DNA from: Bicyclus anynana | Lineage: Eukaryota; Arthropoda; Insecta; Lepidoptera; Nymphalidae | Direction: 5' to 3' | Assembly (NCBI RefSeq): GCF_947172395.1 | Contig: NC_069094.1 | Coordinates: 16,234,292-16,298,291, forward strand | DNA length: 64,000 bases | Part shown: positions 1 through 12,814 of the stretch, in pieces | How the letters are laid out: every line of letters begins with the position of its first letter | Position numbering within the stretch: position 1 is the first letter of the stretch | The notes under the pieces: generated by a model | Databases searched by the model: none | What the model saw: the letters and a program-made list of their open reading frames with translations, nothing else | Told to the model about the DNA's origin: nothing | Made by a program: the position numbers and the translations under genes

Positions 1-294
1 GCCATTTCAGCTTCAGAGAAATAAAGGATAAATTCAGTGTTTTACATACTTATTTAATTAAAAGTGCTCGTAAGTATCTAAGTACATTATACGAGTATTA
101 ACATAGGTAACATCGTGGTACCTAAGAATTAATTCCGTCTTTCTCTCACGTCTTTTCATATTAGAATTTTTAATCAGTCACTCAGTTTTACGAGTATCAA
201 CATTGTCACCACAAATTAACAAACAGGTCGCCTCAAAAATGATTGTAAACATAAACATAAAATCGTTTTCGAACCGTGTACCAATATCAAATAT
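1..294. other. No gene or repeat recognised
   Basis: AT-rich unique sequence; nothing recognisable. Confidence 0.4.
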
Positions 295-488
295 TAGCTG
301 ACGCCGCACGGTTTTATCCGCGTGGTTCCCGTTCCCGGGAACACAGGGATAATATGTAGCCTTCCTCGATAAATGGGCTATCTAACATCGAAAGAATTTT
401 TCAAATCGGAACAGTAGTTCCTGAGAATAGCGCGTTCAATCAAACAAACAAACAAACTAACTCTTCAGCTTTATAATATTAGTATAGA
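295..488 (-). mobile_element. Non-autonomous Helitron-like element
   Basis: Minus-strand copy: TCTATACTAATATTATAA start at 488, then the shared GCTGAAGAG, AACGCGCTA, TTTGAAAAATTCTTTC and GGAACGGGAACC-type blocks, ending near GCGTCAGCTAAT where other copies have CTAG. Other copies are at 39001, 47262, 51516 and 55846. It has no coding capacity. Confidence 0.75.
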
Positions 489-2265
489 TTTTATCAAAAA
501 CAACAATTTATTTTTGTTAGTTCAAGGTTTTGTAAAATTTTAGTTTTTGTCGGACAGGAAAGGAATTCTACGCAGACGTATAGTTAATTCTACGTAAACG
601 AAGTCTAGTTAGACGAAGTCTAGTAGAATCTAATTTAAAATAAACTATATTATGGGAAATTATTGAAAATTACAGCAAGCGTAGTAAATTGTAAATCGAT
701 TGTTAATAATTTAAACGTCAAACAAAATATAACCATGAAATATTGTCACATAACGTAGTTATGGCACCACGGCGTGTTTAGTTTAGCTTTCGTACTAATA
801 AGCATTAAATTAATCCGATTATTCCGATCAATTTGCGCTTGGATAAAAGCGTATTGAATTTGTTTGACAAATTACTCTTTTATGCTGCGGATACAGTTAT
901 GAAATGTTGCGTTGTGTGTCCGACGGATTAATTTGTCAAAATAATCGCTCGGGCTGACCATTTTGAGCTAGTTGTTATAGGAGTTGTTGAAGCATAAATG
1001 TTTTGTAATAATCATCTATGTCTACATTGTCCGTCTGTTTTTCGTTTGTGTATAATCTGTGTTTGTGTAATGCCAAATGTCAAAATTGTAAACATTGAAC
1101 ATCATTAATATAGTGCAACAAACTTATCTGGCTCCAATTATGTTAGAAGAAAAAATAGATAGATAGGTTACATAGACCACATTCGATGTTCACAACTGGC
1201 AGAAAAGCGTATAACCTATCTAACTTTTTTTTTTCACTACTCTTGCTCAAAAATACTGTCATATTACCACTCCACAGCGGGGCTAAACAAGCATTTCAGC
1301 CTCTAGGGGCTAAAGTAATTTTGTTTCTTTTTAATTCTTGTCTGTTACGAGTACTAGCCAAATACTAGCCTACTATAAAACCCAGGAGGTTTTATTCGAA
1401 AATAGAATCATTATAGGTAAGGCCTGTATGTCTGTCTGTTGTCTGTGGAATGCGTTAATTTTTTTATTTAATTTTTATTGAGTTACGAATTGAGCGAGAT
1501 TTGAAGACATGGGACATCATGTACGGTGAGAAAAAAGAGAAAAAGGCAAAGGTATTAACCTTTGCCTTTTTCTCATGTGAAAGAAAAATAAAATTAAAAA
1601 GCGAGAATTTAAAAAAAAATATTTATCGGCCCTCGCCTGGGTCTTTTTAGCCCCTTGTATAACAATCTACTATTTCTAACATCATTGTTGGGCAGAGATC
1701 TAATTTGAAATACCCAAGGCAGAGTCTGTATTCCAAACATATACGCGAACTTGAATACAATTATTTTAAATTGTTTTACTATCTCCGTAAAGAAAACAAT
1801 AATGCAAGACACAATATAACTTAGATGTTCTGCCTGCATACACCGCAGCGAGTTACTTGAGTCCATTACTCAGGCACTTAATGAGAATTGCATACTGCAT
1901 ACCAATTCCAAGGCTTTTAGGTTATTAAATAGGTCCTGCAAGACACCACTTTGTAACATAAGGTAATATAATATAGAAGCTTTATCATAGACTCATATTT
2001 AAATAGATACCGCTAGCTAGCCTAGTGTCTATTAACCGGTCTTGATTTTTTTTTTGAAAGAAAAAAGATTTCAACGCTTTGCCGTACCTTGCATTGCTAT
2101 TTTAGCACTATTAGTAATGCCTAACGCCCCGACCGGTATTTCAAAATAGAATGAAAAATGCACACTCTCATACGAGTGGTGCAACATCCCAGCAATGTTC
2201 TGCATGCATCTAGCATTTGATTTATTGGTATAATACTTATTGCGACCTATTTTTGTTTTGTATAT
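489..2265. other. No gene; one hairpin
   Basis: AT-rich sequence. The only structured item is the hairpin at 1537-1574. Short ORFs at 1186 and 1609 have no protein-like features. Confidence 0.4.
1537..1574. repeat. Perfect 17-bp hairpin with ATTA loop
   Basis: GAGAAAAAGGCAAAGGT at 1537-1553 is the exact reverse complement of 1558-1574, with a 4-base loop. It is isolated from any recognised repeat; it may be a MITE remnant or a foldback RNA. Confidence 0.8.
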
Positions 2266-2530
2266 GACCCAGTGGATATGACCTCTGCCTTCAACTTTTC
2301 AGTTGTGTGCATTTTAAGAAACTAAATATCACGTGTCTCAAACGGTGAACGAAAACCATCGCAAGGAAACCTGCATACCAGAGAATTTTCCAAATTATCT
2401 GCGTGTGTGAAGTCTGCCAATCCGCATTGGGCCAGCGTGGTCGATTATTGGCTTAACCCCTCTTATACTGAGAGTAGACTCGAGCTTAGCAGTGAGTCGA
2501 ATATGGGTTGATAATGATAATGTTTTTCCA
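2266..2530 (+). mobile_element. tRNA-derived SINE (family with GTGTGTGAAGTCTGCCAATC)
   Basis: Shares blocks CAACTTTTCAGTTGTGTGCATTT, AAATATCACGTGTCTCAAACGG, GTGTGTGAAGTCTGCCAATCC and GATTGGCAGACTTC-type complements with copies at 33427, 38600, 50573 and 52450. The tRNA-like head is shortened here by an internal deletion. Confidence 0.75.
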
Positions 2531-2865
2531 ATAAAGCTATTATTATAAATATATTTTATATCTGTAGCATTAAATATACGATTATAGTTTTATAGTAGCC
2601 ATCATAATTATAAACTTTCAGATATACTGGTAACCATAATACAATACTAGTGACGGTCAGACTTATACGAACAGGCGGCATCTAAGTAAATACAAGTCTG
2701 TGATTTCACTGCGCCAACGTGAGTATCTCATAGGTACTTTATTATTTTATATCCTACACCTTATAAAACTGTAGTTTCTAACTGAATTTAATGTACGGAT
2801 GCGGTATTTATTCAGTTTTACTAGCGATAAAACTACACTGCAATTTATAACAGTAGGTTATTACC
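2531..2865. other. No gene or repeat recognised
   Basis: AT-rich unique sequence; nothing recognisable. Confidence 0.4.
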
Positions 2866-2963
2866 CTTCGGGGTCCAGTGGTTAGAATATGTGGCTTCAG
2901 ATCACGAGAATTTTAGTTCAAATCCCGTGCCGGGCTATTCACTATTGAGCTTTTTTCTTCCAA
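2866..2963 (+). mobile_element. tRNA-derived SINE head
   Basis: Tract with an A-box-like CCAGTGGTTAGAATATGTGG and a B-box-like GTTCAAATCCCGTGCCGGGC. Related to 37078, 42307 and 46258. It is too diverged from a working tRNA cloverleaf to be called a tRNA gene. Confidence 0.6.
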
Positions 2964-5900
2964 GAAACTTTCAGTCTTCATACTGTAGTTGCATATAGAG
3001 AATAGCTCATTTAAACAAACAAACAAACTTCTTCCGCTTTAATATTAAGTATATTAGTATATGGACGTGGATGGACGTGGCCCAATAAGTGAGAAGAAAA
3101 TTAAATTAGATGCCAATTCCCACGATCATTCCCACAGCGAAATAGTCGTAAATTCCCAGGTATTTACGAGTATTTCGCTAAGCACAGTGAGCGGGCACTA
3201 CACTGTTTGGTTTAGGACTTAGCGATTTATCATTCATCAACAGTCGGAGCCGATTCAATTTGCAAATGAACTGCTTGCTATCGCGATAGCTCAGCCGTGC
3301 CCGGGGGATTGTAGTGAATACACATAAATACTCGTTGCAAACATACCTTTGTTTGCAATATAACCATTATATTCTCCATAGTCAGCCTGTTTTAACGACT
3401 CACTACGGGCCAGGGGTATGCAGCTTAGACTCACCATGCTTAAACGTGGGTTGTCTGGATTAGGGTCATAATATATTATTAATACTATTAATAGATGGGA
3501 TTGACGGCTTAACGTGCATCTCTATCAATTTCACAATTAGTGTCCCATTATTTTAATTATTTGGTTTACTTTCATTAATTTAAGCTTCAGGGTTATGTAC
3601 AGATTCTGAGAATTAAAAAACTATTTATTAGATGGGTAAATGTATAGAAATACAAAAATTAAGAAAGTAAAAGATACGTATACTTCAGTCGATTGGTCGG
3701 AAACTTCGGCTTAGAAATGCAAATGAACCGAGAAAGCTGAATTTTGAATATGACGTAGGTAATAAAGCTTAACTTCAAACTGTTGACCAAGATTTCCTAT
3801 TTTTTCCGCCATCTTGAAAAAAGGGTTGAATTCAGTTTTTTTAACTCGTTTCTCCGTTGAAGTACGAATCAATCAATCAATATTTTTTTATTTCTTTTTG
3901 TATGCTCCACAATTAAGGTTATTTACAGTTTTTACCTATCGTTTATCGTCATTGAGATATTCTTTTCAAATAGGTAGACTTTGTTACACAATTTGAATTT
4001 AAGTTTTTCTTTTCTATTCCCCCGTCATATCCACATTTGAGCGTTTCGTTTCGTTAATTTGCATTTTCAAATGTACACAACTACTGGACTAGTAATATTA
4101 TCTGTTTATAAATTTATATACACTTTGAACTTGGAAAGTGGCACTTAATACGTCAAACTTTTGATTTTTAAAGATTCAGAACCATTGAGGAGTTTTCTAA
4201 AATTTTGGCTTATCTAATAAACTCTACAAAGTATTGGAAGATTTTTGCACGTGTCAGACAAAAGCGTAGTATTAATTTAGTTATAATAAAGCTGCCTGGT
4301 TGAAAGTATTTCACAGAGAGTTGATAAAAACCAACAAACCGGCTGTCGACTTCAATTAAATTAAATAGAAATGAAATATATTTTCCAACTAAATAGAAAG
4401 CGGAATTAGATCCCGCTGTTTATTTACGTTCGAGCTGAAGCAAAATAGAAATTAACTCCATTTTCAAAAAGTTCGACGTTAAATGGACAGAATTGCTGGA
4501 ACTTTACCGCTTTGAGACAATACAAGATACAATTCGATGTATTATTTAATTACTCACTGTTTATTTTGTAAAATTTTTCGTATTTATTTAAAAAAGCGAA
4601 AAGGAATTCTTGTGGGTAAAGGACAAAGTTCACCTATTGTCGCGGACACGTGCCGGTTACGTATCGCCTCGCCGTTCACCCGGTGACTCCTCACTTAACC
4701 GGCCACTCACACACATCTTTACATTACATTTTAAACGGTCCGAGAGCTGGTGGATATTTTCAAGTAGATATTTGAGGTAAGTCAAAAACTTGTCCTGTAC
4801 CTCTTATATGCTACCTTAACGCAGAATTGAAGACATGGCTGGGGAGTAGTAAGGAATTTTATTTTTTGCATAAAATTTTGAGGCAATCTGAAATTTTATT
4901 ACAGAAATTTAAATAGTGTAGCTAGCTAGTCGGGTTTTTTTTTATTATTTTTTTTCAAACTTTTTTGCAAGCACGGCAAATCAATTTTGTACTTAGGCAA
5001 AGCGTTTCCGTTACATGTCTAAGGCGCAATAATGAGTTTTGACCCCTATTGTTTATAGCCGTGGGCATACGACCCTACGTAACGTGCCAATACGTATCCT
5101 CTGAAGTTCTGATACTATGAATATGCACTAGTATCAAACATATTAAAATATATGTTATGCGAAAGTTTCGTATTCGTTGAGTAATTAAATAGCGATATTT
5201 TTTTAAATATTTAGGGAAAATTTTAGTAGTCAGGTCTTTTATTAATCTCGTTTCTTTAATCTTCTATTTAGCAGATATACAGTCTCAGTCGGTGTGGTTC
5301 TAACTTGGAAGGAGTTAGGTGTATTTACCGTACACTCCTGACTGGTTTATAAACAACGTCTATTGGCACACAAAATCAATTTGCAATACGTCTAATCGGT
5401 GCGGTTGTAACCTATATTATAAATTACAAAACCTATTTAAAAAAAAATACTCGTGAACGAAAGAAGTATAATGATGAAAAAATTAACAATTTAGCTACAG
5501 TATCTGTAAGCCTGGAGGATTATAAATAGTTTTATATAAATCTAGATAACGAAGGGTAGGTCCCGGGAGATAAGGAAAAATCTCCAGGTCTATTCAATTC
5601 CATTAACAATAACGAAAAGATTGCAGGAAAAACACTTTAACCTTCTGTATTATTTGTAGCATTTTCTTATTATCGTTAAATGTAGACAGATATATAAAAA
5701 AAAAATAACGACCGAATTGAGAACCTCCTCCTTTTTGAAGTCGGTTAAAAATAGACATCTTCAATATTAATTATATTATTCATATCATGATTAAAAATAA
5801 AGAACGTCACAAGCATAATATTATAGTAGTTGAGCCGTAGAGGGGATTTTCGCAGTTATTCGAGCGCGACAGATAAACATAACGGACTATACCTTGCACG

Positions 5901-6330
5901 TTGTTGAGTACCTCCACCAAGTATGAGCCCTTAATATTGGTGGGTACGTTTAGAATAACAAAAAAGAACTAATTTATACTAATAAGGTAGGTGAGTTGAT
6001 AGCTAAAAACTGCACATTTTGAAAATCTCACGATTTGGAATAGGAGAAAATAAAATTGTTTTTTGAAAATTTTCTGACAATTTTAGTAATCCAAAGTAAT
6101 AAAATTGCTTTTAAAGTCTGTAGTTTTTTTTCCACCGATTAAAGCGAAAGAAGTAAATAAGCATTTATTCTTCCTATAATTTAATCTACCAAATGTAATC
6201 GGTCCTAATGACGCTCGAATAACTGCAAATTTAGCATCTCGGGCTCCCCTACTATTATAAATGTAATAAAATGGAAGCGTCAGATAGGCACCATAAATTA
6301 ATTATGCCTATTTAATTTATTTTATTTGAC
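2964..6330. other. No gene; Helitron-like fragment
   Basis: A short piece of the Helitron family end (AAACAAACAAACAAACTTCTTCCGCTTTAATATT, about 3013-3060). The rest is AT-rich unique sequence. A slightly GC-richer patch at 4630-4750 with CACGTG shows no ORF. Confidence 0.4.
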
Positions 6331-6618
6331 GGCCGCGTGGCGCAGTGGGTAGTGACCCTGCTTTCTGCATCCACGGCCGTGGGTTCGATTCCCACAACTG
6401 GAAAATATTTGTGCGATGAGCATGAGTGTTTTCCAGTGTCTGTGTGTATTTATACATTATATAAGTATTTATATGTAGTATATAATTGTATATTAATATT
6501 ATAATATCAACTATCTTAGCACCCATAACACAAGCTACTATGTATGCTTACTTTGGGGCTAGATAGTGATGTGTATTGTTTAAGTATATTTATATATTTA
6601 TATTTATATATTTATTTA
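6331..6618 (+). mobile_element. Full-length tRNA-derived SINE
   Basis: GGCCGCGTGGCGCAGTGGG holds the polymerase III A box and GGGTTCGATTCCC the B box. The body continues with ACTGGAAAATATTTGTG and CTTTGGGGCTAGATAG and ends in a TATATTTA-repeat tail. The same family supplies the truncated copy inside the Polinton intron (14937-15050). Confidence 0.85.
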
Positions 6619-7384
6619 ACGCTTTGCAGTATAATAATTATACTGCAATAAAAAGCAAAATTAAAAGTTTTGGAAAACAAATCCCTCGACTGTTAAAATG
6701 TTTAAAAATTCCCGACTTAAAGTGATTGTCCGTCTCTTCCATTAAATAAACTAAAGTTTTGCAGTTTTACACTCGTAGTAATGTGTATGAATGGAGAGAT
6801 TGTCTTGCTGCCTTTTATATTTAGTGATGGCAGCTCTATATACCCTCTCCGTACTACGTACCTTCGTGGGTAAATTTATAATTACTGTCTTTTGGCGACA
6901 CTTTTCTGTAGAATCTGTTTTTAGAAGCAATACCATATTACTGACAGATTGACTTTTTGTAGAATGCCACGTAAAAAATACAAATACAAATTTAGTGTTA
7001 GTGATAAAAACTTGAATGTTGAAACAATAATCAAGATACAAATTTTTATCACTAGCATTGTTTAGATTTACATTTGGTCATGACGGTGTTTACAATAGAT
7101 GTTAAATTGTATTTAATAACAAGTATTTAGTTATCTATAAATTAGTAAAAAGAGTTCTCAACAACAAAAAAGTATACATGATTATACTGCAGGTAATTTT
7201 TATTTGTATCATTAATTTTGTTTTTCATCGTTATGTTCGAGTTTTCTGTGTTTTTTTTTTAAATCAATGTATCTAACTAGTTAGTTTTAATTAGTTCTTA
7301 ATAATTGTCTTTAATAGTTTACGTAAAGTGTTGAACTGTGTGCGTGGCGGCACCTGGACTGGGTCCTAACTGAAAATCAGTGCT
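6619..7384. other. No gene recognised
   Basis: AT-rich sequence; a minus-strand ORF at 6751-7041 lacks protein-like composition and is not called. Confidence 0.4.
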
Positions 7385-7430
7385 GCATACTTTTTTTATT
7401 GAACGCATACTTTCAATAAAAAAAGTATGC
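7385..7430. repeat. Perfect 19-bp hairpin
   Basis: Arms 7385-7403 (GCATACTTTTTTTATTGAA) and 7412-7430 are exact reverse complements around an 8-base loop. Possibly a small foldback element. Confidence 0.8.
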
Positions 7431-9606
7431 TGAGTTAGGTCCTTTTTCTAGGTTATGCCATATATTACAGGGCATTCTTTGCCATAATATGTTATAATTT
7501 AGATTTAATGTGCTATGTGGCATTACTTAAAAATAAAAATCTTTTCTTTCTTTCTTTTCTTTCTTTCTTTCAATTGTTTTGATTTGCAGAACACACATAA
7601 TACGCGCGAAAAATAACCCTCCAATGGCCGTCTGGTAAAAATAATCAAACTTTTTGATTGTTGGAACATTCTACCAGAACAAGCACGTCTGGCCCAATTC
7701 CTCGGAGCCGATCTAATCACGCGTCGTAACAATAGACGTAACGGAAATTACATTAACGTAAGCAAATTTAACGAAAAACAATTTCAATTGAGTGCTCGAT
7801 CCAATAAGGCCCGCCCAGCATGTGAAGGCATTTTGCGGAATTCTACTTAGGCACGTAATACGGCCCCCAATCTGTATTAACTATTCAAATGGGCACAATC
7901 GGACGTTCAGGTGGCTTTATTTAATATTGGAATAAGCCTGAAATTGGTTTGGGGTCTTTCTACTTTGATTAGATTACACGAACGAATGGGGCCGTTCCGA
8001 CCGTTATATGAGAAACCAAGACACACACACAACTTGTCTAGATAGTTTAACCCATCTATCTAATCTACAACGCGAAAACGTCGAAAGACAACCTATAAAT
8101 TACGCAACAAAATCTGTCAAATACATTTTTTTTATTATCATTTACCACATTGAAGGAACCACCACTTGTAAACAAAAACTTGCTCTTAATATTTTAATAA
8201 TTCCTTTTTATAATTATTATTTTTCGTGTTTTTTGAACAATATTACTAATTTCCCAGTAAATTTTATATATCTTTATAACACACCACATATGCATTTTAT
8301 GTAATGACTACTAGTTACGTTTTATTACAATAAAGAGTATATTTTAATAAAACGCTCAGAGAGAAAAATGTGTCTCAGTTACATTTCGCTTCCTATACAA
8401 TATTTTAAAAAAATATCTGATAATTTCAACTTTATTTTAAATAAAGACAATATTCCTTTCCCTTCTAATTGCTTTGGAGGGGAACTGGTTGAAACATAGA
8501 CTAAATTTTACTTGGCTTTGAAATGAGATCTTGGTTTCGTATATCTATGGTTGCTCCCATGCTGAGTATATCTCGTGAACGATATTCGAGATCCTATTGT
8601 ACCTTGAGGGACTTTTATAGAAACGTTACAAAAAAGCCGTCTTATTCAGTTCTCGTCGATATTTATCCAATTTGTACAATCATTACTTGACAGTATTGAA
8701 ATATAGATACTTTAACTGTACACAATAAAATAATCTACATCATTTTTTTTTATTTCTTAAAATAAGTAAGTAAGGTGGTCTTGTGCTTTGTAAGGTTTTG
8801 GTTTACTAGAGCTAAGGATTTTTTACTCAGCGGTTTTATAGAAGTCCCAGGTTCGGTACCCAGTTTCTGTTAATTTAAGGATTTATATTTAGCCAATTTG
8901 CTAACTACATTGTAACTTACGATAGACGTAAATCTAAATATATTTTTTTTTAAATAGTAACAGCGATGGGTCTAAATATTATGCAATAAATGCTTGTTTA
9001 TAAGAAAAAGCTGAAAATCTGGCTTTTCTATTGCTAAGTAAAATGTATTTGTAGAAAATGAAATATTCTGAAACTTGTCAATACTTGGAATCAAGAGCCA
9101 ATAATTGATTTTTTATAACAATACAGAAGCATCAAATTTAGTAAAATTCGTTAATACTATTAGCGAACTCGTTATAAAATTTACCTTTAGAAATTTAGAA
9201 CCATCCGCCAACCGATCGTGCCTAAAGGTAAATTGGAGAGCTGGTAGACAATTTTAACTTAGGTATTTGAAATACCTAAAGCGTGCTATTTTCACCTGAA
9301 AACTTATTACATTACAGCATTTACTTGTGTTGGTGATTGGTGGAAAAGGCACTGAAAAGTCACTAAATATGACGTTTTTAACGCTATTTTTAAGGATATT
9401 TTTATAAATAAGAGAGAGATAGTAATCAATTTGAGTCATAAAAACATCGTTAGATATTAGTGCTGTTGATGTTCATTCATAGATAAGATTTTACAGTTAC
9501 TTTATCATAAAAATATGTTACAAAAATTCGTTTCTTTGTATGGAGTACATTTACAAATATATATTTTTTTAAATTTTAGTAAGATAAGCAGTAAGCAGAT
9601 GAAACT
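7431..9606. other. No gene; CT microsatellite and a GC-balanced unique patch
   Basis: A CTTT microsatellite at about 7543-7573 follows a LINE-like tail. The stretch 7760-8010 is more GC-balanced and non-repetitive and could be a conserved non-coding element. The ORF at 8008-8304 is low complexity and not called. A 11-bp inverted repeat (TTTACCTTTAG, 9180-9232) is present. Confidence 0.4.
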
Positions 9607-9685
9607 TTTTTTTTTTTTTTATTCTTTACAAGTTAGCCCTTGACTACAATCTCACCTGATGGTAAGTGATGAGTTTTAAAAGTGA
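9607..9685 (-). mobile_element. 3' end of a SINE
   Basis: A T-run followed by ACAAGTTAGCCCTTGACTAC and ATCTCACCTGATGGTAAGTG: this is the 3' tail, in minus orientation, of the SINE family seen at 38225, 41137, 46462 and 56532/60622. Confidence 0.8.
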
Positions 9686-11257
9686 ATTAAGCTCACCACA
9701 CTTTAGCCTTTTGTTCTACATCTTTGTAGTTAGATAACAAATTACTAAATTAAATATTGATCAAGTCCTAATAGTTACCTTTACTAAGTAGGTACTTGCT
9801 CAAGAGTATCTACAACCTCTTTGACTATATTTTATCAAGTAGATTATTACAAGAACAAGATTTTAAATGTTTTTTAATAAAGATTCTTTGCGGTCATATT
9901 ATTATAGTCTTGTACATCGTAGTTTTGGGAAATAAATAAAAAAATATATACTTTTTATTATAAGAAAATATCAAAACATTGTGTAACCGAAACCCAATAA
10001 TGTTTCTCTCTGTCATTGTTTCAGCAAAAACGTTATATTTCATCGAATAATATTTTATGAAAAACAGCTTGAAATTTTCTCAGAACAGTTAGAGGTTGCG
10101 TACACGGAAGACAATAGCTAAATACAATACAGTATAATATTAACACAATTACCATGAAAGTAAGCCGATTTATTATTGACTATTGCTAATTAATTCGGAA
10201 AATACGTTTGTTTACAAAGTCTGTAACTTTGATACTGATTGACTTATTATGTCTGGTACTGACGTAACAAGTGCTTTTGCTTTAGTGTAAAATCACAGAC
10301 TTCTCAACTCTGGATTTCTATCAAAAAATATATTAGTAGAAATCAAAACGAAAAATAATTCTACTTTTACTGGAGTCAAACTTGTAATTAATAGGCTAGT
10401 TGACACTTTTTTTAAATGGTTTTAAATAGGTCATCATTGTTCTCCTAGATTGAGAAAAGCTCATATTTTTTTGACACAAGAAAATTTTATTTTTTAAATA
10501 TGTTATTGACGCCCGTCGGCCCTGATGGTCTATATTTCAATTGATTCATGACGTCACTATAACAAAATCCCTTACAAACGGAGCGTTTGACAGAAATATT
10601 AGTTAACAATTAGTTTGACGTCTAGTACAGCAAGTAATATTGTGACGTCACAAGCGACAGCGTTTTTGACATTTGGAAAATTAAAAAAATACATGGTTTT
10701 TAAATGAAGTTTTTTTAAGAAATCCTTAACTTTTATATCTCTCTACAGTTCATTATTGAAGATCGTGGTCCTGGTAAGATCCCAGCCTCCTGCGGGTCCA
10801 CGCCTTCCATGGCTTCAGTTGGTGGTCATCGCTGCTATCGTGTAGACTGTAGAACTTCCCTTTATCCTCCTTCAGCTGGTCAGCTCATCGTGTTGGTGAG
10901 CGGCCCCTCGGTCTTTTCCCGTCAGTGATGCCTGTTAGAAATTATAACTTAGAGAAATTAACTTTTATAAATTAATATTATTTATTAATTAACATTAAAT
11001 TAGGATATATTTTGGACCCTTATTTCATGTACTACATGAAATTAACATTGTTTATATTTAATTTGATATGAGTCAACTACCATATTCATAAAATCAATTA
11101 TTTTGTTTTTGTTACAATAGGTCAAGTTTACAAACACTTTTAAAAAGTCAATCTGTTTGTTACGACTATACTACAGTTTCTAAAGACATATCATACTGTA
11201 AAAGAAACTCAAAAAAACTTAAAACAAATCTAACGACAAATTATATTTTTTTGTCTT
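9686..11257. other. No gene; possible decayed repeat
   Basis: AT-rich. A GC-richer block at 10745-10930 (GATCGTGGTCC, CACGCCTTCCATGG) looks like a decayed LINE fragment but is not readable as protein. Two TGACGTCAC sites occur at 10548-10664. Confidence 0.35.
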
Positions 11258-11402
11258 TATAATATGACCAGTATTTCCATTTCCCTTCCTGTCAGAAAAA
11301 TACTGTTTTGGGCGTAGATATGATAATAGTCCAGCGGGCGGGAATCGAACCACCACCTTTCGGTGAATCAATCCGGACTCCTACCACTGAGCTATAATTG
11401 AG
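11258..11402 (-). mobile_element. tRNA-derived SINE, minus strand
   Basis: On the minus strand TAGCTCAGTGGTAGGAGTCC (A box) and GGTGGTTCGATTCCCGCCCG (B box) resemble a tRNA, followed by a body shared with 32794-32940. It is SINE-like rather than a functional tRNA gene, because the same body occurs in both copies. Confidence 0.7.
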
Positions 11403-11500
11403 GTTTCAAAATGACTTATCATAACTTCACAGAGGAAAGAGAAAGAATTTCTTCTTGTTTCTTTTGTGAAGATAAAATCCGATGCACCTTTATAATACAA

Positions 11501-11600
11501 TTCATCACCTTGATAACATATTCATCATCTTGATGATATATCCATCACTTAGATGATATATTCATCACCTAGATGATATATTCATCACCATGATGATATA
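11501..11600. repeat. Minisatellite, five 20-bp units
   Basis: Five consecutive 20-base units of the type TTCATCACCTAGATGATATA (11501, 11521, 11541, 11561, 11581) differ at a few positions. Each unit contains an ATCA...TGAT dyad. Confidence 0.92.
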
Positions 11601-11874
11601 ACTGTTTTTGAACTCATTGAATTTATATCATTTAATACGAAAGTTATATACCATATAGTTTATACACCAGTAGGTCGCATATGTGCGCGTTCTCTGACGA
11701 AGTAGAATAAACAATACATCATAAGCGTTACTTGCACTTTCGCTCTCTCGGGAGCCAAGTTGAAGGATAAAACTCTGAAACGCTTCGCCTGTTAAATCAA
11801 ATATAACTTTTCGAGTAGAGACGGAAATTCTTTACATTATGTAAGTAAGGTATGAGTTCTCCATATATTGCATA

Positions 11875-12048
11875 CTAGCGGACGCACGCGACTTCGTCCG
11901 CGTGGAATTCAGTACTTCACAAATCCTAAGACTAAAATCTTTTTCCATTCCAAATTTCAGCCAATACGCTTCAGGAGCCGCAGCACAAAGGAGGAACATA
12001 CACACTTACTCACAGACTTTCGCCTTTATAAATATGACACTATCACAC
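11875..12048 (-). mobile_element. Helitron-like repeat, second family
   Basis: Starts on the plus strand with CTAGCGGACGCACGCGACTT, then TCGTCCGCGTGGAATTCAGT, and ends near CTTTCGCCTTTATAA. Related copies are at 12531 and 33187. Read on the minus strand it ends in CTAG. The ORF at 11868 covers it and is not a gene. Confidence 0.65.
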
Positions 12049-12530
12049 TGATAGTGTCATTGCTTACTATAATAATAGTTATACGAGTTTTGGAAATTTA
12101 CTTTTACGCCACGAACTCAATAGCTTTATTTTTTATTTGAGATACTTGGGAGAGCGCGTATAGTAGGGCTTTCTGCTAAAAATTTATTCAAAAGCAACGC
12201 GACCCATAGGTTGCCTAAAACCCCAGTCAAGAGACAAATAGATCAACCTCGAAATAAGAGCTAAATTCTTACGCCTTTATTTTGGTTTTCAAAAAGTTGT
12301 CTCGAAAGTCTCATAAAATCTCGTGTCTGCTAACTACGCAAGTCTAATGTTACAAAATCAGTTTATCTCAATTATTTCTATTTCTGTAGCTCAAATGATG
12401 TTAACATTTATTATTAAAATTATAGAAAATCAAAGATTGCTAGTTGCACACTCAATAATGGACCAAGTGTAGGCCGAATATATTTTGTAGTACTTCTAAT
12501 CGAAGAGAATTTCATTCATATTATATTTAA
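12049..12530. other. No gene; short dyad
   Basis: A perfect dyad ATGACACTATCA/TGATAGTGTCAT (12034-12060) straddles the end of the preceding repeat. Otherwise AT-rich unique sequence. Confidence 0.4.
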
Positions 12531-12750
12531 CTAGCGGATGCCCGCGACTTCGTCCACGTGGAATTCAGTTTTTCACAAATACCGCGGGAGCCATGGATTT
12601 CTCCGGGATGAAAAGTAGCCTATGTGTTAATCTAGAGTAAAATCTATTTCCATTCAAAATTTCAGCCAAGTTGCTTCATTGGCCGCAGCCTAAAAGAGGA
12701 ACCAACATACTTACACACAAACTTTCGCCTTTATAATATTAGTGTGATAG
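12531..12750 (-). mobile_element. Helitron-like repeat, second family
   Basis: CTAGCGGATGCCCGCGACTT through CTTTCGCCTTTATAATATTA. Same family as 11875 and 33187; non-coding. It lies 60 bp from the Polinton insertion site. Confidence 0.7.
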
Positions 12751-12808
12751 TGTCATTATTTCATTCCATTATCATTTACTCGATATCAATTATTACAAAC
12801 TAAATAAT

Positions 12809-12814
12809 ATTCTG
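12809..12814. repeat. Polinton target-site duplication, left copy
   Basis: ATTCTG lies immediately outside the left terminal repeat and is repeated exactly outside the right one. A 6-bp duplication is normal for Polinton integration. Confidence 0.93.

Noticed and set aside
6317..6526. 69-aa minus ORF
   Set aside because: Lies over the full-length SINE and arises from it.
11329..11402. A functional tRNA gene on the minus strand
   Set aside because: A and B boxes are present but the same head and body recur at 32794-32945, so it is a SINE; the stems do not pair well throughout.
11501..11600. CRISPR-like array of evenly spaced repeats
   Set aside because: The units are directly adjacent with no spacers, so this is a minisatellite; eukaryotic context also argues against CRISPR.
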